Assembly: GCA_041166745.1 (NCBI GenBank)
Contig: JBEEGH010000033.1
Span: 62,001-126,000 of the forward strand
Origin: DASUCS01 sp041166745
GTDB lineage: Bacteria; Actinomycetota; Acidimicrobiia; Acidimicrobiales; JACDCH01
Direction: 5' to 3'
DNA: 64,000 bases
Shown: piece after piece, positions 1 to 7,589 of the stretch
How the letters are laid out: each line of letters begins with the position of its first letter
Position numbering within the stretch: the stretch's first letter is position 1
Notes under the pieces: model-generated
Told to the model about the DNA's origin: nothing
The model's input: only the letters and a program-made list of their open reading frames with translations
Databases searched by the model: none
Position numbers and translations under genes: made by a program

Positions 1-189
1 CTCGTCGGCGATCGAGCCGCTCTCGACACACTCGGCGAACATCGTTGCGCCACCGACGACGTGGTTCATCACGTCTCGCACCGTCCACTCCGAGCATGGT
101 GTGGCGTTGGCCAGCTCGTTCGGTCCGACCTTGTCGACCACCTCGTCGGCCTTGGCCAGCACCTGCTCCATCGTCGGCAACAGATCCAT
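1..189 (-). CDS. Maleylpyruvate isomerase-like N-terminal domain protein (partial)
   Basis: The gene runs off the left edge; the 63 N-terminal residues are visible. They begin MDLLPTMEQV and contain the CSEWTVRDVMNHVVGG segment typical of the mycothiol-dependent maleylpyruvate isomerase N-terminal / DinB-like four-helix fold (TIGR03086-type); the His of NHVVGG would be the first metal ligand. Family members use mycothiol as cofactor or are uncharacterised mycothiol transferases. ATG start at 189. A second, complete relative lies at 20610-21341, which supports an actinobacterial host. The substrate cannot be inferred. Confidence 0.75.
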   Translation of the reverse strand, partial: MDLLPTMEQVLAKADEVVDKVGPNELANATPCSEWTVRDVMNHVVGGATMFAECVESGSIADE

Positions 190-218
190 CACGTCCCCCT
201 CTTGTTCGTGACGGAGTT

Positions 219-1460
219 CTAGTCGAAGACGACTTCCAACCGCGGCGGTGATCGGAAGGTCATCCCGGTGATGTACGGGAGCTCGGCGTCGGGATCGAGG
301 CGGAGGTTCGGCAGCCGGTCGAAGATGCGATTCACCGCGACCTTCGTCTCCATGCGCGCCAGGTGCATGCCGAGACACATGTGCGGCCCGGATGCGAAGG
401 CGATATGCGCACTTTGCGGGCGGAAGATGTTGAACGAGTCCGCGTCTTGCCACCGGTTGCCATCGTGGTTGGCCGCACCCATGTTCACGACCATCACCGA
501 CCCGGCCGCGATCTCGACGCCGCACACCGACGTGTCTTGCGTGGCGGTGCGCATGATCGTGAGGAGCGGCGGCTCCCACCGCAGTCCTTCCTCGATCGCC
601 TGCGGGAGCAGCGAGCGATCGGCCCGCACCGCGTCGAGCTGGTCGGTGTGGGTGAGCAGACCCGTCAATAGGTTCGACGACGAGCGATAGGTCGTCTCCG
701 CGCCGGCCGGCAGCAGCAGTCGACAGAACGCGATGATCTCGTCGTCGGTCAACTTCTGGCCCTCGTGGTCCGCATGCGCCAGCACACTGATCATGTCGTT
801 GCCCGGCGCATCCCGGCGTTCGTGCACGTAGGTCACGAGGTAGTCGTAGAGGCTCTTCGACGCGTTGAGCGCCTTGTCCATGTCGATCGACACGCTGATC
901 AGCTCGACCGTCCAGCGGTGGAACTGCGGCAGATCCTTCCGCGGCAACCCAAGTAGGCCGGCGATCACATTGACCGGGAACGGGAACAGCAACTGACTCA
1001 CGAGATCGGCGCGCTTGTCGTCGATGAAGGTGTCGATGAGCTCGTCGACCACGCCGCCCACCAACTCGGCCTCCCACGTCTCCATTGCCTTGCGGCTGAA
1101 GGCTTGCTGGATGACGGATCGGTACGCGTGATGCTCCGGCTCGTCCATCTCGAGGATGGTGTGGCCCATCACCGCGCCCATCACCTCGGCGTACCCGGTC
1201 GACGAGAACCGAACGCCGTCGCGCAACACCTCCTGCACGGCGTCGTACGACGAGACGGTGTACAGCGGGGGCACGTCCCCGGGGTCGAAACCGAGATCCG
1301 CATCGGCATCGAGGCCGAGCAGCATCCGGACGTCGGCAGGCACGATGTGGGCCTCGCGCATCGCTGCGAAGTCGGGATACGGATCGGTGACGATCCCCGC
1401 CCCCATCGCCCGGTTGAACTCCTCGAAGGGGTTGCTCTGGTCGGCCACTGCCTCGGACAA
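219..1460 (-). CDS. Cytochrome P450
   Basis: A haem-thiolate monooxygenase of 413 aa. All family signatures are present: the I-helix oxygen-activation motif AGAETT at residues 252-257, the K-helix ExxR at E291-R294, and the haem loop FASGPHMCLG with axial Cys362. There is no membrane anchor, as is usual for bacterial P450s, which take electrons from a ferredoxin and reductase not encoded here. I chose the TTG at 1460 because AAGGAGGG lies 5 nt upstream and because the longer reading would run through the palindromic operator at 1486-1503. Divergent from the MFS gene across that operator. Subfamily and substrate are unassigned; a hydrophobic lipid or terpenoid substrate would fit the surroundings. 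Confidence 0.93.
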   Translation of the reverse strand: MSEAVADQSNPFEEFNRAMGAGIVTDPYPDFAAMREAHIVPADVRMLLGLDADADLGFDPGDVPPLYTVSSYDAVQEVLRDGVRFSSTGYAEVMGAVMGHTILEMDEPEHHAYRSVIQQAFSRKAMETWEAELVGGVVDELIDTFIDDKRADLVSQLLFPFPVNVIAGLLGLPRKDLPQFHRWTVELISVSIDMDKALNASKSLYDYLVTYVHERRDAPGNDMISVLAHADHEGQKLTDDEIIAFCRLLLPAGAETTYRSSSNLLTGLLTHTDQLDAVRADRSLLPQAIEEGLRWEPPLLTIMRTATQDTSVCGVEIAAGSVMVVNMGAANHDGNRWQDADSFNIFRPQSAHIAFASGPHMCLGMHLARMETKVAVNRIFDRLPNLRLDPDAELPYITGMTFRSPPRLEVVFD

Positions 1461-1485
1461 CTCGCCCTCCTTGAGGCTCCAGTTC

Positions 1486-1503
1486 CCTGACACGCGCGTC
1501 AGG
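1486..1503. promoter_or_regulatory. Palindromic operator, regulon site 1
   Basis: CCTGACACGCGCGTCAGG, an 18-bp palindrome with one mismatched pair, between the divergent P450 (start 1460) and MFS gene (start 1538). One of nine matches in the window to a CCTGAC-n6-GTCAGG consensus. Confidence 0.75.
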
Positions 1504-1523
1504 TTGACCGTACCACCGTCGGC

Positions 1524-1529
1524 TACCGT
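1524..1529 (+). promoter_or_regulatory. Candidate -10 element for a leaderless MFS transcript
   Basis: TACCGT ends 8 nt before the GTG at 1538. The same hexamer and spacing recur before other genes in the window, and no Shine-Dalgarno sequence is seen. Confidence 0.4.
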
Positions 1530-1537
1530 TCCCCGCC

Positions 1538-2905
1538 GTGGCGTTCGACGTTGGGGTCGCCAAGCGCGCAACGAAGTACGGCGGGTACCCCTTGTTCGCG
1601 TTGGCGGCCACCGTCATGCTCGAGACCGGCGAGCGCGGCTCGCTCTCACAGGCCTCCTACGGCAAGAACAGCCTCGAAGCCCACTTCAACCCGGGCGACT
1701 TCTGGCTGAGCGCGCTGCCCGTCGCGTTGTCGCTCATCGGCATCATCGGCTCGATGCCGTTCGGTCACCTGGCGGACCGCATGCGGCGCACGCTCCTGTT
1801 GGCGGGGGCGATGGTCGTCTGGACGATCGTGATGGGCGTCAGTGCGCTGGCGCCGACCTTCCTGTTCCTGTTCCTCATTCGCCTGGGAGTCGGCATCGTC
1901 GAGGCAAACGGCCCGGCGGCCATCTCGCTGATCTCCGACTACTACCCGATGCAGGAGCGGGCGAAGAGAATCGGGCTCTACAACTCCGGCGCGCTGCTCG
2001 GCAGCGCGCTCGGGCTCGGCCTCGCTGGTGTCTTCGTCGGTCAGTGGGGATGGCGCGCGGCCTTCTGGATGTGGATTCCGCTGGGGGTCATCACCGTCGT
2101 ACTCCTGCTGCGCGCACCCGAGCCGGAACGGGGCCATCAGGACGCCGACTTCCATGCCGATGCCGACCCACTGCAGGGCATCGATGCGGTCGAGCTCGCG
2201 AGCAAGCTCGACCTCCCCGCACCGACTCGAGTCGGCACGCTCGACTACCACAACTGCAACTGGCGTGAGGCCTATCGCGAGATCTTCAAGATCCGCAGCA
2301 TGTGGTTCGGCGTCGTGGGCATCACGATCTCGGCCGCGCTCCTCAACGGCCTCGGGTTCTGGGCGATCCCGTACTTCCAGGAGGTGCACAACCTCAGCCA
2401 CGAGGAGGCCGGCGGCTACGCCGTGGTGTTCGGCCTTGGCGCGGCGGTGGGCGTTCTGAGCGGCGGCTATGTCGCCGACCGGCTGCTGCGCCGCGGCATG
2501 GTCAATGCCCGCATCTACGTCGTCGTGGTGTCGACGATCATCGCGACGATCATCTTCGTCCCCGCCTTCGCGAGCTCGTCGCTCGCGGTGACGCTCCCGC
2601 TGTTCCTCGTCGGCGGTGTCTTTCTCACCCTGCCGATCGCCCCGGCCGACGCCATGATGACCGACGTCGTCGTCGCTCCCCTACGCGGACGCGCCGCCGG
2701 ACTGCGCTCGATCGTGCGGAGCGGCTCGAGCTTGATGATCTTGATCATCGGGATCTTGAAGGGCGTGTTCGGGTTGCAGACCGCGCTCGTCGCCATCACT
2801 CCCGTATATGCCATCGGCGGCCTCGTCATGCTGCTCGCGGCTCGTACTTATCCCGCGGACCTCGCTTTCGTGGCCGCCGAATCACGCAGACTGCGAGATA
2901 CATGA
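1538..2905 (+). CDS. MFS transporter
   Basis: A 455-aa polytopic membrane protein with about 12 predicted helices. The loop after helix 2 reads GHLADRMRRTLLL, the MFS motif A (G-x-L-a-D-r-x-g-r), and SDYYPMQERAKRIGLYNSG resembles the spinster-like subgroup after helix 4. It probably exports or imports a hydrophobic or organic-acid substrate by proton coupling. Start is GTG 1538, apparently leaderless. Its stop overlaps the ATG of the dehydrogenase by 4 nt (ATGA), so it heads an operon with the 2-hydroxyacid dehydrogenase and aldolase and may carry a substrate or product of those enzymes. Substrate unknown. Confidence 0.88.
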   Translation: MAFDVGVAKRATKYGGYPLFALAATVMLETGERGSLSQASYGKNSLEAHFNPGDFWLSALPVALSLIGIIGSMPFGHLADRMRRTLLLAGAMVVWTIVMGVSALAPTFLFLFLIRLGVGIVEANGPAAISLISDYYPMQERAKRIGLYNSGALLGSALGLGLAGVFVGQWGWRAAFWMWIPLGVITVVLLLRAPEPERGHQDADFHADADPLQGIDAVELASKLDLPAPTRVGTLDYHNCNWREAYREIFKIRSMWFGVVGITISAALLNGLGFWAIPYFQEVHNLSHEEAGGYAVVFGLGAAVGVLSGGYVADRLLRRGMVNARIYVVVVSTIIATIIFVPAFASSSLAVTLPLFLVGGVFLTLPIAPADAMMTDVVVAPLRGRAAGLRSIVRSGSSLMILIIGILKGVFGLQTALVAITPVYAIGGLVMLLAARTYPADLAFVAAESRRLRDT

Positions 2906-3882
2906 CCGACCGACCGACCATCTTCGCCACCGCACCGCTCCGCGGACCGGGGCTCGAGACGCTGCGCCAGCTCGGCGACGTGATCGAGGAGTCGTGGATC
3001 AGCTCGACCACCATGCGGTTGCTCAACGACGAGCAGCTGGCCGCCCGCATCGCCGACACCGGCGCCACGATCGTGATCTGCGAGGCCGACCAGTGCAAAG
3101 GCGCGGTGCTCGACGCCGGACTCACGGCGATTGCGTCGACCCGCGGAGATCCCACCAACGTCGACGTGCCGGCGGCGACCGCAAAGGGCATCCCGGTGTT
3201 GCGAGCGCCCGGTCGCAACGCCGACGCCGTCGCGGAGATGACCATCGCGCTGCTCACCGCGGTCAACCGCCACGTCCTGCGGGCAGACGCTGATGTCCGC
3301 GAGGGCAACATCTACCTGGACGGCACGATCCCCTACCAGCGCTTCCGGGCGTGGCAGCTCGCCGGCCGCACCGCCGGGCTCGTAGGGCTCGGCGCCGTCG
3401 GCCGCGCCACCAAGTGGCGCCTCGAAGGCCTCGGCATGAAGGTGATCGCTTACGACCCGTACGCCGACGACGCGACCCATGAGCTCGACGATCTGCTCAG
3501 CGAGTCCGACGTCGTGTCGATGCACGCCGCCGTCTCGCCGGACACGTTGGGCATGATCGGAGCGAAGCAGTTCGCGCTGATGAAGGACGACGCCATCTAC
3601 GTGAACTCCGCGCGCGCGGCATTGCACGACACGGACGCGCTCGTCGAGGCGCTGCAGACCGGCCAGATCGGCGGTGCCGGCCTCGACCATTTCGAGGGCG
3701 AGATGCTGCCCGCCGGCCACCCGCTCATCGATCTGCCCAACGTCGTGCTCACGCCGCACATCGGCGGCGCCACCTACGACACCGAAGCCAACCACACCAC
3801 GATCATCGCCAACGGCCTCGCCCAGCTCCTGAAGGGCGAGGTTCCCGACAACTGCGTGAACCCGGAGGTTCTGACCCAATGA
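2902..3882 (+). CDS. D-isomer-specific 2-hydroxyacid dehydrogenase
   Basis: A 326-aa NAD(P)-dependent reductase of the SerA / hydroxypyruvate reductase superfamily. The dinucleotide motif G162-x-G-xx-G167 is followed by a basic residue, then the catalytic triad residues R238 (in NSARAAL), E267 or E265 (HFEGE) and H286 (TPHIGGAT). It lacks the C-terminal ACT domain of full-length phosphoglycerate dehydrogenases, so a role in serine synthesis is unlikely. ATG at 2902 overlaps the MFS stop by 4 nt, and the aldolase start overlaps its own stop. Dehydrogenase next to a class II aldolase is a common arrangement in sugar-acid or hydroxyacid catabolism; the substrate is not determined. Confidence 0.9.
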   Translation: MTDRPTIFATAPLRGPGLETLRQLGDVIEESWISSTTMRLLNDEQLAARIADTGATIVICEADQCKGAVLDAGLTAIASTRGDPTNVDVPAATAKGIPVLRAPGRNADAVAEMTIALLTAVNRHVLRADADVREGNIYLDGTIPYQRFRAWQLAGRTAGLVGLGAVGRATKWRLEGLGMKVIAYDPYADDATHELDDLLSESDVVSMHAAVSPDTLGMIGAKQFALMKDDAIYVNSARAALHDTDALVEALQTGQIGGAGLDHFEGEMLPAGHPLIDLPNVVLTPHIGGATYDTEANHTTIIANGLAQLLKGEVPDNCVNPEVLTQ

Positions 3883-4517
3883 CCGTTGTGAAGCCGGAGG
3901 ATGTGCTCGACGCCGCCAAGGCGATGCTCGCCATGGGGCTCGTGTCGGGGACCGCAGGCAACGTGTCCGGCCGCGTCGGTGAGGAGCGGGTCTGTCTCAC
4001 GCCGTCGTCGGTCCCGTACGAGACCATGACGCTCGATGATCTCGTGATCACCGATCTCGACGGGAAGGTGCTCGAGGGCTCCCGCGGACCCACGAGTGAG
4101 AAGGCCCTGCACCTGGCCTGCTTTCGCCGCTATCCCGAGATCGGGGGCGTCATCCACTGCCACGCCGCCTACGCAACGATGTTCGGGCTCGTGCACGAGC
4201 CGATCCCCGCAATCATCGAAGAGGTCGTCGTGTACCTCGGTGGCGACGTTCCCATCTGCGACTACAAGCCCACGGGCAGCGATGAGTTGGGCGAGGAAGT
4301 CGCCTCACGCCTAGGGGATCGCAGCGCAGCGATCGTGGCCAACCACGGCATCGTGACGATGGGCGACACGCCCGACAAGGCCCTGCACAACGCCGAGCTC
4401 ACGGAGCGCACCGCGATGATCGTGTGGGGGGCCCGCAGTCTGGGCACACCCGTGCCGTTGCCGGGCAAGACCAACGAGAACATGGCCGGCGTTTACCGAC
4501 TGCTTCGCGGAATCTGA
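3879..4517 (+). CDS. Class II aldolase / fuculose-phosphate aldolase-like protein
   Basis: A 212-aa member of the AraD/FucA fold. Zinc ligands are visible: H93 and H95 in HCHAAYA and H156 in ANHGIV; E74 in TSEKALH matches the catalytic Glu of fuculose-1-phosphate aldolase. Length is normal for the family. It would cleave or epimerise a phosphorylated sugar or sugar-acid to a C2/C3 aldehyde and dihydroxyacetone-phosphate- or pyruvate-type product; the neighbouring dehydrogenase could then act on the hydroxyacid. ATG at 3879 overlaps the upstream stop (ATGA), so translation is probably coupled. The alternative of ribulose-5-phosphate 4-epimerase activity cannot be excluded. Confidence 0.88.
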   Translation: MTVVKPEDVLDAAKAMLAMGLVSGTAGNVSGRVGEERVCLTPSSVPYETMTLDDLVITDLDGKVLEGSRGPTSEKALHLACFRRYPEIGGVIHCHAAYATMFGLVHEPIPAIIEEVVVYLGGDVPICDYKPTGSDELGEEVASRLGDRSAAIVANHGIVTMGDTPDKALHNAELTERTAMIVWGARSLGTPVPLPGKTNENMAGVYRLLRGI

Positions 4518-4572
4518 CAGGAACCACAGCATCGCGGGGCGAAAGAAGTCGACAAGGGACTCGGGAGGAACA

Positions 4573-6069
4573 TTGCGCAACGTTCGGCGGCGGGGGCACG
4601 CCATGGTGTTGGCGGTCGCGCTTGTTGCGACGGCCGCGTGTGGCACACGGCTGCCTGACTCCGCGTTCGTGAACGCGGGCGCCGACGGCGGAACGGGTAC
4701 CGCCACCGGCAATCGGGGGGCGACGGGCACGGGCACTGCGACCGGAACCGGAACCGCCAGCGGAACCGGAACGGCGAGCGGAGCCGGAACAGGAACTGGT
4801 GCCGGAGAGGGTGCGGGGCCGGCCACGGGCGGCGGAGCTGATGGCCCCAATCAGGCCAGCGACACGGGCGTGACCGCCGACGAGATCGTCATCGGCAACA
4901 TCACCGCCGTCGACGGCATCCTCGGCAACGCCTTCGCTCCACCGTTGCGCGGGCTGCAGGCGTTCGTGCAGTACACGAACGATCACGGCGGCGTGCACGG
5001 CCGCAAGATCCGGCTCGAGAGCTGCAACGACTCCGAGGACCGCACCAAGACGCTCGCGTGCGCGCAGGACCTCGTCGAGAACAAGCACGTGTTCGCGTTC
5101 GTCGCCAACAACACGCGCTCGGAGGGCGGCGCGATGCCGTACATCGACGGCAAGGGGGTGCCCGTCTTCTTCGGGCTTCCGATCAGCAACGCGGCGTCGC
5201 GGTTCCCGCACTACTGGTCGATCTACGGCAACGGCTGCCCTCGTGATGGTCAGACGGTTTGCTACAACGACAACATCTACAGCACCACCGGCATCTATCG
5301 GTGGTTCAAGAACAACGTCGGCACCCACAAGGCGGCGGTGTTCTATTACGGCCTCATCGCCATCTCTGCGGACGCGGGGAACTTCGTGCAGCAGGGCTTG
5401 AAGCTCGAGGGCTACGAAGTGACGGGCTACGACGTCAACTTCGCGAACCCGAACTTCGACCAGGCCGTGCAGGACATGAAGAACAACGGCACCGACATGA
5501 TCCTCGACGTGATCGACGACGGCACGAACCGCAAGCTGTGCGACACGATGCAGCGCGCCGGCCTCACGGTGAAGGCCAAGGTCTCGACGGTCGTGTCGTA
5601 CGGCGACGAGATCGGAACGGACTTCTCCGACGTGTGCCGCAACTCCATCTACATCAGCGGCAACACGATGAGCTACGACGATCGCAGCAACCCCGCAGTC
5701 GACGAGTTCCGCAACGCCTTCGACACGTACGAGCCGGGTCAGCCGCTCCACCAGTGGTCGCTCGAAGGCTGGATGGCCGGCAAGTCGCTCGTGGAGGCGC
5801 TCAACACGATGGGGGCCGCCCCGACCCGCCAGGGGCTCGAGGACTGGCTGCGGGGCCTGAACAACTACACCGCCAACGGGTTGTCGATCCCGATCGACTT
5901 CATCGTGAAGGACTACCCGAACGAACCGACGACCCTCGAGCCCGACTGCACCTCCATCGCGCAATGGCAGGACAGTGCGAACGGCTGGATCCAGCGAACG
6001 GGTCCCAAGGGTGACTGCTTCGACAGCACCTTCCAGTACGCGACAAAGGCTTCGGATCGCGGGGACTAG
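4573..6069 (+). CDS. ABC transporter substrate-binding lipoprotein (branched-chain amino acid/amide type)
   Basis: A 498-aa periplasmic-binding-protein type 1 lipoprotein of the LivK/amide-urea group. The signal peptide ends in VATAAC with lipobox Cys23. Residues about 33-88 are a low-complexity Thr-Gly-Ala linker, and the binding domain starts near GVTADEIVIGNITAVDG. Start is TTG 4573 with GGGAGGAA just upstream; an ATG at 4603 would truncate the signal peptide. It is encoded convergently to livF-livG-livHM, which supply the rest of an importer. Ligands of this clade range from branched-chain amino acids to amides and hydroxy acids, so the name does not fix the substrate. Confidence 0.88.
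   Translation: MRNVRRRGHAMVLAVALVATAACGTRLPDSAFVNAGADGGTGTATGNRGATGTGTATGTGTASGTGTASGAGTGTGAGEGAGPATGGGADGPNQASDTGVTADEIVIGNITAVDGILGNAFAPPLRGLQAFVQYTNDHGGVHGRKIRLESCNDSEDRTKTLACAQDLVENKHVFAFVANNTRSEGGAMPYIDGKGVPVFFGLPISNAASRFPHYWSIYGNGCPRDGQTVCYNDNIYSTTGIYRWFKNNVGTHKAAVFYYGLIAISADAGNFVQQGLKLEGYEVTGYDVNFANPNFDQAVQDMKNNGTDMILDVIDDGTNRKLCDTMQRAGLTVKAKVSTVVSYGDEIGTDFSDVCRNSIYISGNTMSYDDRSNPAVDEFRNAFDTYEPGQPLHQWSLEGWMAGKSLVEALNTMGAAPTRQGLEDWLRGLNNYTANGLSIPIDFIVKDYPNEPTTLEPDCTSIAQWQDSANGWIQRTGPKGDCFDSTFQYATKASDRGD
4681..4830 (+). repeat. Degenerate GGAACC-type hexamer repeat encoding a Thr-Gly-Ala linker
   Basis: Imperfect six-base units (variants of ggaacc/ggcacg) run through the linker of the binding lipoprotein and encode GT, TG and AG dipeptides. 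In frame and without spacers, so this is a coding microsatellite, possibly variable in length between strains. Confidence 0.6.
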
Positions 6070-6085
6070 CGCGTGACGCGCGGCG

Positions 6086-6811
6086 TCAGATCGCGCTCAC
6101 ACCCAGATAGCGACTGACGACTTCTGGGTCGCGGAGCTCGTTGGGCTCACCGACGAACGCGACTTCGCCCTTCGACATCACGTAGCAGATGTCGGCCAGC
6201 TTCAGGGCATGCGTGAGGTACTGCTCGACCATGAGGATCGTGGTGCCCGATGCCCGCAGAGCGGCGACCGCTTCGAACAGCTGGTCGACCACGATCGGCG
6301 CCAAGCCCATCGAGATCTCGTCCATCATCAGGACGCGTGGCTCGCACACGAGCGCGCGGCTGAGCGCCAGCATCTGCTGCTCGCCACCCGACAACGTGCC
6401 GGCCGCCTGGGTCAGGCGCTCCCCCAGCCGCGGGAACGTGCCCACGATCGTGTCGAAACCCGACCGGCGCTGACCGTCGGATCGTTGCGCGGCGGATCGG
6501 ATTGCTATCTGGATGTTGTCGTGCACGCTGAGCGAGGGAAAGATGCCTCGCCCTTCAGGGATCAGGGCCACACCCCGCCGCGCGATGCCGCTCGGTGACG
6601 TGCCACTGATCCGCCGGCCGTGGAGCCGGATCACCCCCTTGGACGGAACGACGGTGCCGGAGATCGCCCGCAGTGTGGTGGTCTTGCCGGCACCGTTCGG
6701 TCCGAGCAACGCGACGACCGCGCCTTCGGGCACGGCCAGTGAGACACCGTGGAGCACCTCGACCCGGCCGTAGCCGGCGACGACACCGTCGAGCTCAAGC
6801 GAGGCTGGCAT
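6086..6811 (-). CDS. livF: Branched-chain amino acid-type ABC transporter ATP-binding protein LivF
   Basis: A 241-aa ATPase with Walker A GPNGAGKT at 37-44, signature LSGGEQQ at 140-146, Walker B LMMDE at 161-165, and the family's typical MVEQ switch region. It pairs with LivG to power the fused permease. Its start at 6811 lies 17 bp inside the end of livG, so the two are translationally coupled. The gene converges on the binding lipoprotein with only 16 bp between stops and no clear terminator there. Length and the PNELRDPEV C-terminal region are typical of LivF. Confidence 0.93.
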   Translation of the reverse strand: MPASLELDGVVAGYGRVEVLHGVSLAVPEGAVVALLGPNGAGKTTTLRAISGTVVPSKGVIRLHGRRISGTSPSGIARRGVALIPEGRGIFPSLSVHDNIQIAIRSAAQRSDGQRRSGFDTIVGTFPRLGERLTQAAGTLSGGEQQMLALSRALVCEPRVLMMDEISMGLAPIVVDQLFEAVAALRASGTTILMVEQYLTHALKLADICYVMSKGEVAFVGEPNELRDPEVVSRYLGVSAI

Positions 6812-7589
6812 CGCTCACCTCGCTCTCGTCGACTCCGAGGTACGCGGCACGCACGGCTGGATCCCGGCTCACGTCTGCTGGTCGACCTTCGGCGATCAGC
6901 GAGCCGAAATCCAGGACATAGATCCAGTTCGAAACGGCCATCACCAACTCGACGTCGTGCTCGATCAGCAGCACCGCGATGCCCCGCTGCGCGACGACCT
7001 GGAGCACACGCTGGAACCCTTTCGTCTCTCGGGTGTCGAGACCGCTGCTGGGCTCGTCGAGCAACAACACGATCGGCTGCGAGCACAAGGCCCTCGCCAA
7101 CTCGACGAGACGAAGCGTGCCGGTCGGAAGCGACCCGGCGAGCTCGTTGGCAACGGAGCGAATACCGACGAGCTCGAGGTTCTCGTCGACGACGCGGCGC
7201 ACCTCGGGGAGCGTGCGATGGCGAAACGTGAACGCGTCGCGCCAGGCGTGGCGATCGAGCGCCACCTCGGCCGCCACCTGCAGGTTCTCGCGCACCGTCA
7301 TGCCGCCGAAGACCTCGAGCCGCTGGAAGGTACGCCCCATCCCGAGCCGGGCCCGAACAAAGGTCTCGAGCCCCGTGATGTCGCGATCGCCGAGGTGCAC
7401 GGTTCCGGTGTCGGGCTTGTCGAGTCCCGTCAGCGCGTTGAAGCACGTTGTCTTGCCGGCGCCGTTTGGGCCGATGAGTGAGGTGATCTCGTTCGGAGGC
7501 ACTTCGAGCGAGACGGCGTTGACGGCGACGAGACCGCCGAAGCGCTTCGAGATCTCCGTAGCGACGAGCAGCCCACCTCGCTCGCTCAC
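6795..7589 (-). CDS. livG: Branched-chain amino acid-type ABC transporter ATP-binding protein LivG
   Basis: A 264-aa ATPase. Walker A GPNGAGKT is at 40-47, Walker B VLLLDEP near 174-180 and the His switch at IEHDVE (about 211). The signature is the degenerate LPTGTLR (154-160), as is common in LivG (LPYG-type), where the partner LivF supplies the canonical one. I start it at the GTG 7589, which overlaps the permease stop as GTGA; reading further upstream runs antisense through the permease gene. LivG sits between permease and livF in one operon. Confidence 0.9.
   Translation of the reverse strand: MSERGGLLVATEISKRFGGLVAVNAVSLEVPPNEITSLIGPNGAGKTTCFNALTGLDKPDTGTVHLGDRDITGLETFVRARLGMGRTFQRLEVFGGMTVRENLQVAAEVALDRHAWRDAFTFRHRTLPEVRRVVDENLELVGIRSVANELAGSLPTGTLRLVELARALCSQPIVLLLDEPSSGLDTRETKGFQRVLQVVAQRGIAVLLIEHDVELVMAVSNWIYVLDFGSLIAEGRPADVSRDPAVRAAYLGVDESEVSDASLA

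Noticed and set aside
4399..5964. A 521-codon antisense frame over the ABC lipoprotein
   Set aside because: Shadow of the real binding-protein gene; no recognisable motif.
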